DNA of 64,000 nt from Ancalomicrobiaceae bacterium S20 (GCA_040269895.1 CP158568.1:4938801-5002800), one strand, 5' to 3'; positions 52,281 to 62,141 are shown, counted from the first letter of the stretch. Program-made: numbers and translations. Notes: generated from the letters alone by a model not told the origin.

Positions 52281-53705
52281 ATGAAAGCGACAATGACTGT
52301 TGTTCCCGTGATCCTCTGCGGTGGTTCCGGTTCGCGCCTCTGGCCGGCGTCTCGTGAAAGCTATCCCAAGCAGTTCCTTTCGTTCTCTGGCGAGAAGACC
52401 CTGTTTCAGGAGACGGTGGAACGCGTTGTCGGTCCGGATTTCGACGCTCGTCCGATCGTCGTAACGGGGTCGGATTATCGCTTCCTGGTCGCCGAGCAGT
52501 TGCGCGCGCTCGGCATCGAGGCAGATATCGTCCTCGAGCCCGGCCGGCGCGACAGTGCCGCGGCGATCGCCGCCGCTGCCGCGATCGCCTTGCGTCGCGA
52601 TCCCAAGGCCCTGGTGATCGTGCTCGCCGCCGATCATGCCATGCCGGATCGCGACGGTTTCATCGCCCATGTTCGACGTGGTCGCGCTGCGGCCGAGGCC
52701 GGGCGTATCGTCACCTTCGGCATCCGCCCGTCGCAACCGGCGACCGGCTATGGGTATATCAAGCCTGGTGCCGAGCTTACCGCCACGCCGGGTGCCAATG
52801 CCATCGAGGCCTTCGTCGAGAAGCCCGACGCGGCAACGGCCGAGCGGTACGTCACCGAGGGCTATCTCTGGAACTCGGGCAACTTCCTGTTCGCCGCCAG
52901 CGTGTTCCTGGATGAGCTGGCCCGGCTCGAGCCGACCATTGCCGCCCCGGTCGTGGAGGCCGTCGAAAAGGCCGCGCATGATCTCGACTTCCTGCGTCTC
53001 GACCCTGAAACCTTCATGATGGCGAAGTCGATGTCGGTCGACTATGCCGTGATGGAGAAGACCAAGCTCGCCGCGGTCGTGCCGTCGGATTTCGCCTGGT
53101 CGGATGTCGGCGCCTGGTCGGCGGTATGGGATCTGGCCGACAAGGACGAGGCCGGCAACGCTGCCGATGGCGATGCCGTGTTCATGAAGTCGTCCGGCTG
53201 CTACGTGCAATCGCACGGGCTCCTAACGGCCGTGGTGGGGCTCGACGACGTCGTCGTGGTCACCAGCCGCGACGCCGTGCTGGTCGCGGCGCGCGACAAG
53301 GCCGAGGACGTCAAGAAGCTCGTTGTCGAACTGACCGCGCGCAAGCGGCCCGAGGCGACGGAGCATCTGCGCGTCTATCGGCCGTGGGGTGCCTACGAGC
53401 GCATCGCGATCGGCACGCGCTATCAGGTCAAGCGTATCACCGTGAACCCGGGCTCGAAGCTGTCGCTGCAGAGCCATTTCCACCGCGCCGAGCACTGGGT
53501 GGTGGTGTCGGGCACGGCCCGCGTCACCGTCGACGACATGGTCAAGACTCTGACCGAGAATCAGTCGGTCTACATCCCGCTCGGTGCGGTGCACCGGATG
53601 GAGAACCCCGGTCGAATCCCGCTCGAGCTGATCGAGGTTCAGTCCGGTTCCTACACCGGCGAGGACGACATCGTCCGCTACGAGGACATCTACAACCGCA
53701 GCTGA
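52281..53705 (+). CDS. manC: Mannose-1-phosphate guanylyltransferase / mannose-6-phosphate isomerase
   Basis: About 474 residues; ATG 52281 or 52293 (MTVVPVILCGG). Residues 1-~340 are the guanylyltransferase (VILCGGSGSRLWPASRESYPKQF, AADHAMPDRDGF, EAFVEKPDAATAERYV, WNSGNFLF). Residues ~360-474 are the type II phosphomannose isomerase cupin (YRPWGAYERIAIGTRYQVKR, LSLQSHFHRAEHWVVVSGTA, with metal-binding His). This fused ManC/XanB enzyme makes GDP-mannose and supplies mannose 1-phosphate precursors for capsule sugars. It closes the capsule locus and is followed by a strong terminator. Confidence 0.95.
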   Translation: MKATMTVVPVILCGGSGSRLWPASRESYPKQFLSFSGEKTLFQETVERVVGPDFDARPIVVTGSDYRFLVAEQLRALGIEADIVLEPGRRDSAAAIAAAAAIALRRDPKALVIVLAADHAMPDRDGFIAHVRRGRAAAEAGRIVTFGIRPSQPATGYGYIKPGAELTATPGANAIEAFVEKPDAATAERYVTEGYLWNSGNFLFAASVFLDELARLEPTIAAPVVEAVEKAAHDLDFLRLDPETFMMAKSMSVDYAVMEKTKLAAVVPSDFAWSDVGAWSAVWDLADKDEAGNAADGDAVFMKSSGCYVQSHGLLTAVVGLDDVVVVTSRDAVLVAARDKAEDVKKLVVELTARKRPEATEHLRVYRPWGAYERIAIGTRYQVKRITVNPGSKLSLQSHFHRAEHWVVVSGTARVTVDDMVKTLTENQSVYIPLGAVHRMENPGRIPLELIEVQSGSYTGEDDIVRYEDIYNRS

Positions 53706-53734
53706 ACATGGGCTCGGTGGTTGTGATCGGTCGA

Positions 53735-53765
53735 AAAGGGCGCCCACGGGCGCCCTTTGCATTTT
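53735..53765 (+). terminator. Intrinsic terminator after manC
   Basis: AAAGGGCGCCC (53735-53745) and GGGCGCCCTTT (53748-53758) are complementary over 11 bp, followed by GCATTTT. It marks the plus-strand end of the capsule locus, 30 bp after the manC stop. Confidence 0.88.
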
Positions 53766-53853
53766 GGGCGGCTTCGGCGTCGCTTCGTGGGGCCTGAATC
53801 CCGATCGATGTCTCGATCCGACGGCCTCTGGCTCCGGTGCTGCCGCGCCAGCC

Positions 53854-54465
53854 TCACGGCGCAGCTGCCGACCAGAGGCCCAGGCGGGCTGCCCTCGCGC
53901 GCGTCGCGGCATCGATCCAGTCCTGCGGGGCGGTGACGGTCGGCGTGAGCCATCCCTGCCGGATCAGGTCGAGCGCCAGCGGCCGACCGGCGATGGTGCA
54001 GGCTGCGGGACGTGGCGTGTCCGTCCGCTCGCTCAATATACAACGGAGCTGCCGCCCCTGAATGGCCAGCACGAGGGCGCCGCGGGCGCGCAGGGCGCAG
54101 GCCCAGCGGCGTCCGGCGTCGTCGGTGCAGAGGCGCGAGAGGTCGATCGGCTCGATGCCGTCGAGACGCAGGATCGTGGTGCCGGAGCGGAGGTCGCCAT
54201 TGGCGAGCACCGTCACCGGCGGTTCCAGGACCTCCCCTTGCGGACCTTCGACCGCGGGTTCTGCGCGCTGCAGGGGCTGATTGTCGCGGTCGATCTTGCG
54301 CGGCACAGGCACCCAGATCGGCGCACGGCCGTTCGCATCGGGGCGCGAGGCCGACGGCGCCGGCGGTGCCTGCGAAACCCTTGGGGCGTCGTCGATGGCG
54401 AGGGCCGGAAAGCTCGTGAAGCCTAGCAGAACGGCGACGATCAGGGTGGTTGAAACCTTGCGCAA
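53854..54465 (-). CDS. Secreted protein with nuclease-like (SNase/thermonuclease) fold
   Basis: 203 residues. Signal peptide (TTLIVAVLLGFTSFPALAIDD), a Pro-rich linker, then a C-terminal domain ~95-200 resembling staphylococcal-nuclease-like proteins common in rhizobia (LRLDGIEPIDLSRLCTDDAG, CALRARGALVLAIQGRQLRC, LIRQGWLTP, AARLGLW). Cysteine pairs suggest a disulfide-bonded periplasmic protein. The usual catalytic Arg/Glu set of active SNases is not obvious, so it may not be a nuclease. Confidence 0.7.
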   Translation of the reverse strand: MRKVSTTLIVAVLLGFTSFPALAIDDAPRVSQAPPAPSASRPDANGRAPIWVPVPRKIDRDNQPLQRAEPAVEGPQGEVLEPPVTVLANGDLRSGTTILRLDGIEPIDLSRLCTDDAGRRWACALRARGALVLAIQGRQLRCILSERTDTPRPAACTIAGRPLALDLIRQGWLTPTVTAPQDWIDAATRARAARLGLWSAAAP

Positions 54466-54481
54466 ATGGATATCCGGCGCA

Positions 54482-54556
54482 TTGACAGAGGGAACTGCGA
54501 ACCCTATGGTCCGGCCCGAATTGAAGACAGCGAGCGCGGTCCTCCGCGCTCGTTTT
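54482..54556 (+). promoter_or_regulatory. rpmJ promoter with a terminator-like hairpin in the leader
   Basis: TTGACA (54482-54487), 17 nt, TATGGT (54505-54510) is a near-consensus promoter. About 20 nt after the -10, CGAGCGCGG (54531-54539) and CCGCGCTCG (54544-54552) form a perfect 9-bp stem followed by TTTTCTT. No plus-strand gene ends here, so the hairpin lies in the rpmJ 5' leader (rpmJ starts at 54652) and looks like an attenuator or the end of a very short transcript. Confidence 0.65.
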
Positions 54557-54651
54557 CTTATCGTAATGTCTGGTCCGAGGATCGGACGCGGCGCCCTTCA
54601 GGCCGCCGGCGTCCTCCGAAGGACGATGAGGTCAACGTCGGGTAGCCGGTC

Positions 54652-54777
54652 ATGAAAATCAAGAACTCGCTCAAGTCCCTGCGCGGTCGCCATCGCGACA
54701 ACCGTCTCGTCCGTCGCAAGGGCCGCGTCTACATCATCAACAAGACCAACCCGCGCTTCAAGGCCCGCCAGGGCTGA
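54652..54777 (+). CDS. rpmJ: Ribosomal protein bL36
   Basis: 41 residues, too short for the usual length cut-off: [18 protein letters not shown], then [23 protein letters not shown]. It is the zinc-free (C-minus) form of bL36, without the Cys/His ligands, the type normal for alphaproteobacteria. It binds 23S rRNA in the large subunit. It is a single gene bracketed by a leader hairpin upstream and an intrinsic terminator downstream. Confidence 0.96.
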   Translation: MKIKNSLKSLRGRHRDNRLVRRKGRVYIINKTNPRFKARQG

Positions 54778-54846
54778 TCGTTCGCGCCGATCGCGCCCTT
54801 CGAGGCCGGTCGGCACGATCGCGTGATCGGATTTGGCTTTGACGAG

Positions 54847-54884
54847 CCGCATGACCTCCTCATAAAGTGGGTCATGCGGTTTTT
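54847..54884 (+). terminator. Intrinsic terminator of rpmJ overlapping the next gene's start
   Basis: CCGCATGACC (54847-54856) and GGTCATGCGG (54870-54879) form a perfect 10-bp stem followed by TTTTTG (54880-54885). The right arm contains the ATG (54874) that begins the downstream TPR protein. Confidence 0.85.
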
Positions 54885-55605
54885 GTCGTTTGCCTCCCGA
54901 TCCTGTGTGATCGCCATCGCTGCCGTGCTCTGGTGCGGAGCGATCCAGCCGGTTCGAGCGGCCCAGCCTGAGACTGGCGGGGCTGAGACGGGGCCGGCGC
55001 CGCGCAGTCCTGAGACGCCCCGTGTGTTGCCGGAACCGCGCGTGCTGCCCGAGCCGCCGGGCCCCGGCGCCAAGCCGCGCCTGCCGGGCGGGCATCCGCC
55101 GATCCCGTTCGGACGCGGGCGCGAGACGGCGAGCCTCGACGAGCTGTTCGCCCGGCTGAAGCGGGCGCCGAGCGACGATGTCGCGAGCTTCAATCGGCAG
55201 AAGATCGAACTCAAATGGCTCGAATCCGGCAGCGACACCGTCGATCTCCTGATGTCGCGCGCGCTGATGGCGCTGCAGGCCGACAACAAGAGCCTCGCGC
55301 TCGACCTGCTCGACGCGATCCTGATCCTGAAGCCGGATTTCGCCGAGGCGCATAACCGGCGCGCCACCGTCTACTTCATGAACAAGGACTTCGGCCGCTC
55401 GATCGCCGAAGTCGAGACCGTGCTGCGGCTCGAGCCGAGGCACTTCGGTGCGCTGGTCGGGCTCGCCGGCATGCTCAAGGAGCTCGACCGCAAGAAGGAA
55501 GCGCTCGCGGTCTATCGGCGCGCGCTGGACCTCGACCCGCGCCTTCCCAACGCTGCCAAGGAGGCTGCGGAACTGGCGACCGAGGTCGAGGGCCGCGAGC
55601 TCTGA
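54874..55605 (+). CDS. Periplasmic TPR-repeat protein
   Basis: About 243 residues from ATG 54874; the frame is open upstream to GTG 54823. Signal peptide (FLSFASRSCVIAIAAVLWCGAIQPVRAAQ), a Pro-rich segment with the repeated VLPEPRVLPEPPGP, then about three TPR units (VDLLMSRALMALQADNKSLALDLLDAILILKPDF, AEAHNRRATVYFMNKDFGRSIAEVETVLRLEPRH, and FGALVGLAGMLKELDRKKEALAVYRRALDLDP). It is probably a protein-interaction factor in the periplasm; partners unknown. The start codon lies in the right arm of the rpmJ terminator, so this gene is either transcribed by read-through or uses a later start. Confidence 0.8.
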   Translation: MRFLSFASRSCVIAIAAVLWCGAIQPVRAAQPETGGAETGPAPRSPETPRVLPEPRVLPEPPGPGAKPRLPGGHPPIPFGRGRETASLDELFARLKRAPSDDVASFNRQKIELKWLESGSDTVDLLMSRALMALQADNKSLALDLLDAILILKPDFAEAHNRRATVYFMNKDFGRSIAEVETVLRLEPRHFGALVGLAGMLKELDRKKEALAVYRRALDLDPRLPNAAKEAAELATEVEGREL

Positions 55606-55732
55606 TCGCACCGGATTGTCGCGCGGTCGGCCTTGATGGGGGCCGCCGATGCCGCGCTCGTGATCGTCGGCACGAAACCGCGGTGCGCCCGCCCTCGTAG
55701 CAGAGAGGGTCACGGGGGCCGGGCCGCTTCTC

Positions 55733-56811
<1,079 letters not shown>

Positions 56812-56818
56812 GCGATCG

Positions 56819-58258
56819 TCAGACCGCGCCGGAGCCGTTGGCGCCGACGAAGGCGATGCGCAGCATGTTGGTCGAGCCGGGCGTGCCGAAGGGCACGCCA
56901 CCGACCACGATGATGCGCTGGCCGGGCTTGGCGAAGCCTTCGGCGAAGGAGGTGCGGCAGGCGCGGTCGACCATGTCGTCGACGTCGTGGGCGTCTTCCG
57001 AGACCACGCAGTGCATGCCCCAGACCAGCGCCAGCCGGCGCGCCATGTTGGCGTGCGGCGTCAGCGCGATGATCGGCGACAGCGGCCGTTCGCGCGAGGC
57101 GCGGATGCCGGTCGAGCCGGACGCGGTCAGGCAGACGATGGCGGCGAGGTTCAGTGTCTCGGCGATCTGGCGCGCGGCGGCGCAGATCGCATCGGCGCCG
57201 GTCGCCTCCGGCTCGGAGCGTTGTGCCGCGATGATCATGCGATAGGTCGGGTCGAGTTCGGTGCGTTCGGCGATGGCGTTCATCATCGCGACCGCCTCGG
57301 ACGGGAACTTGCCGGCGGCGGACTCGGCCGAGAGCATCACCGCGTCGGCGCCCTCGTAGACGGCGGTCGCGACGTCGGAGACCTCGGCGCGGGTCGGCAC
57401 CGGCGAGGTGATCATGCTCTCCAGCATCTGGGTCGCGACGATCACCGGCTTGCCGGCGCGGCGGCAGAGACGCGTCATCTGCTTCTGCAGCGACGGCACC
57501 ACCTCGAGCGGCATCTCGACGCCGAGATCGCCGCGGGCGACCATGATCGCGTCGGAGAGTTCGACGATCTCGCCGAGGCGCTCGATCGCTTGCGGCTTCT
57601 CGATCTTGGCCATGATGCCGGAACGGCCGCGCGCGATCTTGCGCACCTCGGCGAGATCGTCCGGGCGCTGCACGAAGGAGAGCGCGATCCAGTCGGCGCC
57701 CTGCGCCAGCGCGGCATCGAGATCGGCGCGGTCCTTCTCGGTCAGCGCGCCGATCGGCAGTTCGGTGTCGGGCAGGCTGACGCCCTTGCGGTCGGAAATC
57801 TTGCCGCCGACCTCGACGGTCGCGACGATCTTGTCCGCGCCCTCCTTGGCCGTGCAGCGCAGACGGATCTTGCCGTCGTCGACCAGCAGGCGATGGCCGG
57901 GCTGGACCGCGCTCAGGATCTCCGGATGCGGCAGGTAGGCGCGCGTGGCGTCGCCGGGGGTCGGATCGCTGTCGAGGACGAAGGTCGCGCCGTTTTCGAG
58001 TTCGGTCGGGCCGCCGGCGAAGGTGCCGACGCGCAGCTTCGGGCCCTGCAGGTCGGCGAGGATGCCGATCGGCCGGCCGACCCTGGTCTCGACGTCGCGG
58101 ATCATGGCGACCAGTTCGGCGAGACGGTCGTGGCTCGTGTGGCTCATGTTGATGCGGAACACATCCGCACCTGCGCGCCAGAGCTTCTCGATCATGGCCG
58201 GATTGCCCGAGGCGGGCCCGAGCGTGGCCAGGATCTTCACGCGACGGTTCCGTCTCAT
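56819..58258 (-). CDS. pyk: Pyruvate kinase
   Basis: 479 residues. Converts phosphoenolpyruvate and ADP to pyruvate and ATP, the last step of glycolysis. Motifs: VFRINMSHTS, ADLQGPKLRVG, VDDGKIRL, the active-site Lys in IMAKIEKPQAIE, MVARGDLGVE, and VIVATQMLESM followed by TRAEVSDVA. A C-terminal allosteric domain is present. It ends 7 bp from the convergent hydrolase pseudogene. The order pyk-DUF1036 on the same strand is frequent in Rhizobiales. Confidence 0.97.
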   Translation of the reverse strand: MRRNRRVKILATLGPASGNPAMIEKLWRAGADVFRINMSHTSHDRLAELVAMIRDVETRVGRPIGILADLQGPKLRVGTFAGGPTELENGATFVLDSDPTPGDATRAYLPHPEILSAVQPGHRLLVDDGKIRLRCTAKEGADKIVATVEVGGKISDRKGVSLPDTELPIGALTEKDRADLDAALAQGADWIALSFVQRPDDLAEVRKIARGRSGIMAKIEKPQAIERLGEIVELSDAIMVARGDLGVEMPLEVVPSLQKQMTRLCRRAGKPVIVATQMLESMITSPVPTRAEVSDVATAVYEGADAVMLSAESAAGKFPSEAVAMMNAIAERTELDPTYRMIIAAQRSEPEATGADAICAAARQIAETLNLAAIVCLTASGSTGIRASRERPLSPIIALTPHANMARRLALVWGMHCVVSEDAHDVDDMVDRACRTSFAEGFAKPGQRIIVVGGVPFGTPGSTNMLRIAFVGANGSGAV

Positions 58259-58366
58259 GAAACGTGTCTCCCTTATCGTTCGCCCCTGTTTAGACGCAGG
58301 CGTGGCCGGCGCACAGTGGCATTCTTTGCAGCGACGAAAAATATCTCACTTCGGGCGTGCTTGCAC

Positions 58367-58400
58367 GAAAAAGGCGGCGTGCCGTCCCGGCCTGCCGCCT
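58367..58400 (-). terminator. Intrinsic terminator after the DUF1036 gene
   Basis: On the minus strand AGGCGGC (58400-58394) and GCCGCCT (58378-58372) pair, followed by a T5 tract (58372-58368). It separates the DUF1036 gene from pyk. Confidence 0.75.
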
Positions 58401-58428
58401 CGTGTTAGATGCCCGATCGGATCGCCCG

Positions 58429-58932
58429 TTACTGGGGGGTGGCGGAGGCCGAGCCGAGGCTCGCGCGGCCGGGCTCTGTCAGCTGCACGGTCCAGGCGCG
58501 CTGTTCGCCGGTGTCGATCTCGAAGAAGCCGGTGCGCTCCTTACCGCGGCGGATGCAATCCTCGACGCCGTTGATCGTAAAAGTCTTCTCTTCGGTGCAC
58601 ATGTACGACCGGCCGCTCCATTCGCCGCCGCGGTCATAATCGATCGCATAGACGTAGTAGTAGCGGGAGGACAATGGGCCGGCGAGCAGCGTCTCGCAGC
58701 TCGAGGCCGGCAGGTTCCACCAGCCCTCGGTCTTCCAGGCCTTGTCGTCCTTGTAGCCGATGGCGATGCCGACGCGGCTCGAAGTCTTGTTGCAGACGCG
58801 CAGTTCGGCGCTGGCCTGACTGGGGAAGATCATCGCGAGCGCGGCGACGGCGAGGCCGGCGTAGGCCGCTCGGCGAAGCGTCCCGTGGCTCGAGGGGGTC
58901 GGCAGGGCGTCGGAAGAGGTCTTCGATCTCAT
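58429..58932 (-). CDS. DUF1036 family secreted protein
   Basis: 167 residues from ATG 58932; upstream codons in frame lack a good start. Signal peptide/anchor (RRAAYAGLAVAALAMIFPSQASA), then the DUF1036 domain: ELRVCNKTSSRVGIAIGYKD, TEGWWNLPASSCETLLAGPL, YYYVYAIDYDRGGEWSG, MCTEEKTFTINGVEDC, RGKERTGFFEIDTGE. Cysteines suggest disulfides in the periplasm. Function unknown; it is conserved beside pyruvate kinase in alphaproteobacteria. Confidence 0.9.
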   Translation of the reverse strand: MRSKTSSDALPTPSSHGTLRRAAYAGLAVAALAMIFPSQASAELRVCNKTSSRVGIAIGYKDDKAWKTEGWWNLPASSCETLLAGPLSSRYYYVYAIDYDRGGEWSGRSYMCTEEKTFTINGVEDCIRRGKERTGFFEIDTGEQRAWTVQLTEPGRASLGSASATPQ

Positions 58933-59150
58933 CTGATCCGGATCGCTTGCAGCCGTCGGGTCTGGCCCGAACGGCGCGGATGTTGGCAACTCGGGTCGGG
59001 CCTGTCAACGCCGGGCGGTTCCGGACGTCGGGGAAGGGGTATGAGCGGCACGCCGCTTGTCCCGTTGGCCGACCCACGGCGCTTCGGTCCCTGAAACGCC
59101 TGTCGAATGCGGCGTAATCTTGACCAGGGGTCTTGGCGCAGAATTCCAGC

Positions 59151-60086
59151 TCACCCGGCGCGTGGCCGCGCGACCCAGATCCCGACCAGGATCGCCGCCG
59201 CGCCGCCGAGCTGCAGTGGCGTCAGTGCCTCGTGGAACAGGAGCCAGCCGAACAGTGCGGCGAACAGCGCCTCCAGGAAGATCACCAGCGAGGAGAAGGC
59301 CGCCGACAGGTGGCCGAGCGCGAAGGCGAGCAGGCCCTGGCCGCCGGCGTGGCTGATCCAGGACATGGCGATGCAGGCCGCGACGCCGGAGAGGCCGAGC
59401 GGCAGCCAGCGGTTCTCCAGCAGGCCCGCGACCAGCGCCAGCACCACGGCCGTGACCACGCTCGAGCGGAAGAGGATCACGCCGGGGGCCGCGGTGCGCC
59501 GGGCCGTGCGGACGGCAAGGAAATAGAGCCCGAAGAAGAACGAAGTCGCGATGCCGGCGAGGTCGCCGGCGAGCCGTTCCGGCGCGAAGCCGAGACTGGT
59601 GCCGACCAGGAGCGCGCCGCCGGCGACGCAGAGGCCGAGACCGGCGACCATCGTGCGCGTGACACGCTCGCCGATGAAGAGCCCTGAAAACAGCGCGACC
59701 CAGACCGGGGCCATGGTCGCGAGCAGCGTCGCGTTGGCCATCGTGGTCCAGAGCACCGCGAGGTGCCAGAAGAACAGGTCGCCCGCGAACAGGAGCCCGG
59801 CGATGAGGATCGGCCGGGTCCAGCCCGGATCGGCCGTCGCGCCTTCGCGACCGGCTTCCGCGCGTGCCCAGGCCCACAGGATCGGCAGCGCCAGAAACAC
59901 GCGGTAGAAGGCGCTGGTGAACGGGCCGACCTCGGCCAGCCGCACGAAGGCCGGGCTGATGCCCATGGCGAAGGCGGCCGCGACCAGAGCCGTGAAGGCG
60001 ATGGCCGGGGCGACGCGGACCGCGCCGACGCCGCCGGCGTCGGCATGGCCCGGGGACATGGGGCTAGGGGAGGCGGGTTGAACCAT
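59151..60086 (-). CDS. EamA/DMT-superfamily transporter
   Basis: 311 residues with about ten membrane helices in two EamA repeats (AFAMGISPAFVRLAEVGPFTSAFYR in the first; FGLYFLAVRTARR through LEALFAALFGWLLFHEALTP in the second). Members export amino acids, nucleobases or other metabolites; the substrate is not deducible. The N-terminal ~20 residues are a Ser/Pro/Gly-rich tail. It is transcribed away from the amidohydrolase gene with ~200 bp between them. Confidence 0.88.
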   Translation of the reverse strand: MVQPASPSPMSPGHADAGGVGAVRVAPAIAFTALVAAAFAMGISPAFVRLAEVGPFTSAFYRVFLALPILWAWARAEAGREGATADPGWTRPILIAGLLFAGDLFFWHLAVLWTTMANATLLATMAPVWVALFSGLFIGERVTRTMVAGLGLCVAGGALLVGTSLGFAPERLAGDLAGIATSFFFGLYFLAVRTARRTAAPGVILFRSSVVTAVVLALVAGLLENRWLPLGLSGVAACIAMSWISHAGGQGLLAFALGHLSAAFSSLVIFLEALFAALFGWLLFHEALTPLQLGGAAAILVGIWVARPRAG

Positions 60087-60293
60087 GCGCGTCCTTTACG
60101 GGCGCGCCCGGCATTCGTCCAGCGCGGCCGGCGCCGGGCCGATCCCCGGAAATGACGCGCCCACCCGGCGCTCCGACGGCCGTCGTGCGGATCGGCTTGC
60201 CGGCCGGGCATGAAAATCGCGATCGTCCCTGGATTTGCCCTGAAGCCGGTCGATATGGTGGCGCCTGCACGCCCACGCTTTCGAACCGGACCC

Positions 60294-61112
60294 ATGCTCG
60301 ACCTGCCGCCTGCCGACCCCTCGCATGATGCCTATGAGATCATTCCCGGCGACCCCGGTCTCGGTGTGGTCATCGTCGCCGACCACGCCTCGAACCGGAT
60401 CCCGCCCGAGTATGCGGATCTCGGCCTGCCGCGCCGCGAGCTGGAACGGCATATCGGCTACGACATCGGCGTCGCGATGGTCGTGCGCGAGCTGGCACGG
60501 CGCATGGGCGTGCCGGCGGTGCTCTCGACCTTCTCGCGGCTGCTGATCGATCCCAATCGCGGGGCGGACGATCCGACCCTGGTGATGCGGCTCTCCGACG
60601 GCGCGATCGTGCCGGGCAATGCCCGGATCGGCGCGGAGGAGAAGAACCGGCGCATCGCGCGGTTCTGGCGACCCTATCACACGGCGGTCGCCGGCACGAT
60701 CGAGGCGGCGCTCGCGAGCGGCCGGCCGCCGGTCGTGCTGTCGGTCCACTCGTTCACGCCGGTCTGGCGCGGCTGGCCGCGGCCCTGGCACGTCGGCGTC
60801 CTGTGGGACAACGATCCGCGCCTGCCGGACCGGCTGCTCTCGGCCTTCCGGGCCGATCCGGATCTGGTGGTCGGCGACAACGAGCCCTATTCGGGCGTGC
60901 TGCGCGGCGATTCGATGTTCCAGCACGGCACCGAGCTCGGCCTCGCCCATGCGATCGTCGAGATCCGGCAGGATCTGATCGCCGACGCGCCCGGCGCGCT
61001 GCGCTGGGCGGAGCGTCTCGCGGCCGTGATGGAGCGGCTCGTCGGGGCCGAGGATCTGCATGTGCAGCGGTTCTTCGGCTCGCGCTCGGGCCCGGTCACG
61101 CCGCGATTTTGA
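60294..61112 (+). CDS. N-formylglutamate amidohydrolase family protein
   Basis: 272 residues from ATG 60294 (MLDLPPADPSHDAYE); earlier in-frame starts (60255, 60210) add a basic stretch not typical of the family. Motifs: VIVADHASNRIPPEYADLGL, HIGYDIGVAMV, PNRGADDPTL, VVLSVHSFTPVWRG and the late FQHGTELGLAHAIVEIRQD. The His and Asp residues likely bind zinc. Family members hydrolyse N-formylglutamate in histidine degradation, but many rhizobial copies, like this one, are outside hut operons and their substrate is unproven. Confidence 0.88.
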   Translation: MLDLPPADPSHDAYEIIPGDPGLGVVIVADHASNRIPPEYADLGLPRRELERHIGYDIGVAMVVRELARRMGVPAVLSTFSRLLIDPNRGADDPTLVMRLSDGAIVPGNARIGAEEKNRRIARFWRPYHTAVAGTIEAALASGRPPVVLSVHSFTPVWRGWPRPWHVGVLWDNDPRLPDRLLSAFRADPDLVVGDNEPYSGVLRGDSMFQHGTELGLAHAIVEIRQDLIADAPGALRWAERLAAVMERLVGAEDLHVQRFFGSRSGPVTPRF

Positions 61113-61203
61113 GCCGCCCGTCGCAGCGGGCGACAGGGCATCCTATATCGATCGAACCCGTGAACGCGGCTTCGCGGCCGCGCCCGAGACCAGGATCAGA
61201 GCC

Positions 61204-61512
61204 ATGGCCGAACTCGACGACAAGACCCGGACCGAACTCGAAGCCGCCGCGTTCCGCCGGCTGCTCAGGCATCTCGTCGACGAGCGACCGGAGGTGCAGA
61301 ACATCGACCTGATGAACCTCGCCGGTTTCTGCCGCAACTGCCTGTCGAACTGGTATCGCGAGGCCGCCGAGGCGCAAGGGATTGCGATGACCAAGGACGA
61401 GAGCCGGGTCGCGATCTACGGCATGCCCTACGACGACTGGAAGGCCAAGCACCAGACGGAAGCCGACGCCGGCAAGCTTGCCGCCTTCGAGCAGAACCGC
61501 CCGAAGCACTGA
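61204..61512 (+). CDS. DUF1244 family protein
   Basis: 102 residues from ATG 61204 (AGAGCC upstream). A small soluble helical protein with the family core RRLLRHLVDERPEVQNIDLM, NLAGFCRNCLSNWYREAAEA and VAIYGMPYDDWKAKHQ. The CRNC pair may bind metal. Function unknown. It follows the amidohydrolase on the same strand after 91 bp. Confidence 0.93.
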   Translation: MAELDDKTRTELEAAAFRRLLRHLVDERPEVQNIDLMNLAGFCRNCLSNWYREAAEAQGIAMTKDESRVAIYGMPYDDWKAKHQTEADAGKLAAFEQNRPKH

Positions 61513-61768
61513 CGACGGCCGGACCCGCCTGTGTGCCGGACGGCTTGTGGAAAGATCGGTGGATGGTCGCGGGAAAACCGCGGGGTTCCTTGACCCCGGC
61601 GGTTGCTTGGGGCTCTATCCCGGCCCGACTTGTGCCGCCTCGGGATCGATCCTGGACCGTGCCCGGCCGCCACTCGCGGCCGCGGTTCCGGGCCTGAAGG
61701 CGCACCGCCGCATTGTGCCGGGACCGGCGGTCCCGATCGTCCAATCCGATTACTGAGGAGTTCAGCCC

Positions 61769-62035
61769 ATGGCCGGTCCCGGAGGCGTCGCCGCCGATCA
61801 GCTCAGGTCCTTCGTCGAGCGCATCGAGCGTCTCGAGGAAGAGAAGAAGACGATCGCCGACGACATCAAGGACGTCTACGCCGAAGCCAAGGGCACAGGC
61901 TACGACACCAAGATCCTCAAGCAGGTCATCAAGATCCGCAAGCAGGACAAGTCGGAGCGCGAGGAGCAGGAAGCGATCCTCGATCTCTACCTCTCCGCGC
62001 TCGGCATGGTGTTCACCGGTGCCGGCGGCGATTGA
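61769..62035 (+). CDS. gapR: GapR-family DNA-binding domain protein (DUF2312)
   Basis: 88 residues: [60 protein letters not shown] and a short C-terminal helix. This is DUF2312, the family of Caulobacter GapR, a nucleoid-associated protein that binds overtwisted DNA ahead of replication and transcription forks and is nearly universal in alphaproteobacteria. The N-terminal half is a coiled coil for dimerisation, and the Lys-rich segment contacts DNA. GAGGAG lies upstream of ATG 61769. A Tn7-like element begins shortly after the stop. Confidence 0.95.
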   Translation: MAGPGGVAADQLRSFVERIERLEEEKKTIADDIKDVYAEAKGTGYDTKILKQVIKIRKQDKSEREEQEAILDLYLSALGMVFTGAGGD

Positions 62036-62044
62036 TCGTTTCGC

Positions 62045-62108
62045 ATAGTCTGTCAGCTCGCGTCAAAACGCGGGTTTTTTGTCATCGGTGAGCAGATAGT
62101 TTGTCAGC
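62045..62108. repeat. Direct repeats downstream of gapR, candidate transposon end
   Basis: ATAGTCTGTCAGC (62045-62057) and ATAGTTTGTCAGC (62096-62108) match at 12 of 13 positions, 51 bp apart, and TTTTGTCA (62077-62084) repeats the core between them. Short TGTCA-containing repeats are typical of the TnsB/TniA-binding ends of Tn7-like transposons, and tniQ lies directly beyond. The exact terminus cannot be fixed from one end. Confidence 0.45.
62057..62080 (+). terminator. Intrinsic terminator after gapR
   Basis: CTCGCGT (62057-62063) and ACGCGGG (62068-62074) form a 7-bp stem with one G-U pair and a CAAA loop, followed by T6 (62075-62080). It is 22 bp after the gapR stop. Confidence 0.78.
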
Positions 62109-62141
62109 GAGAGTTGAGAGACGTCTGGATCACGGAAACAA

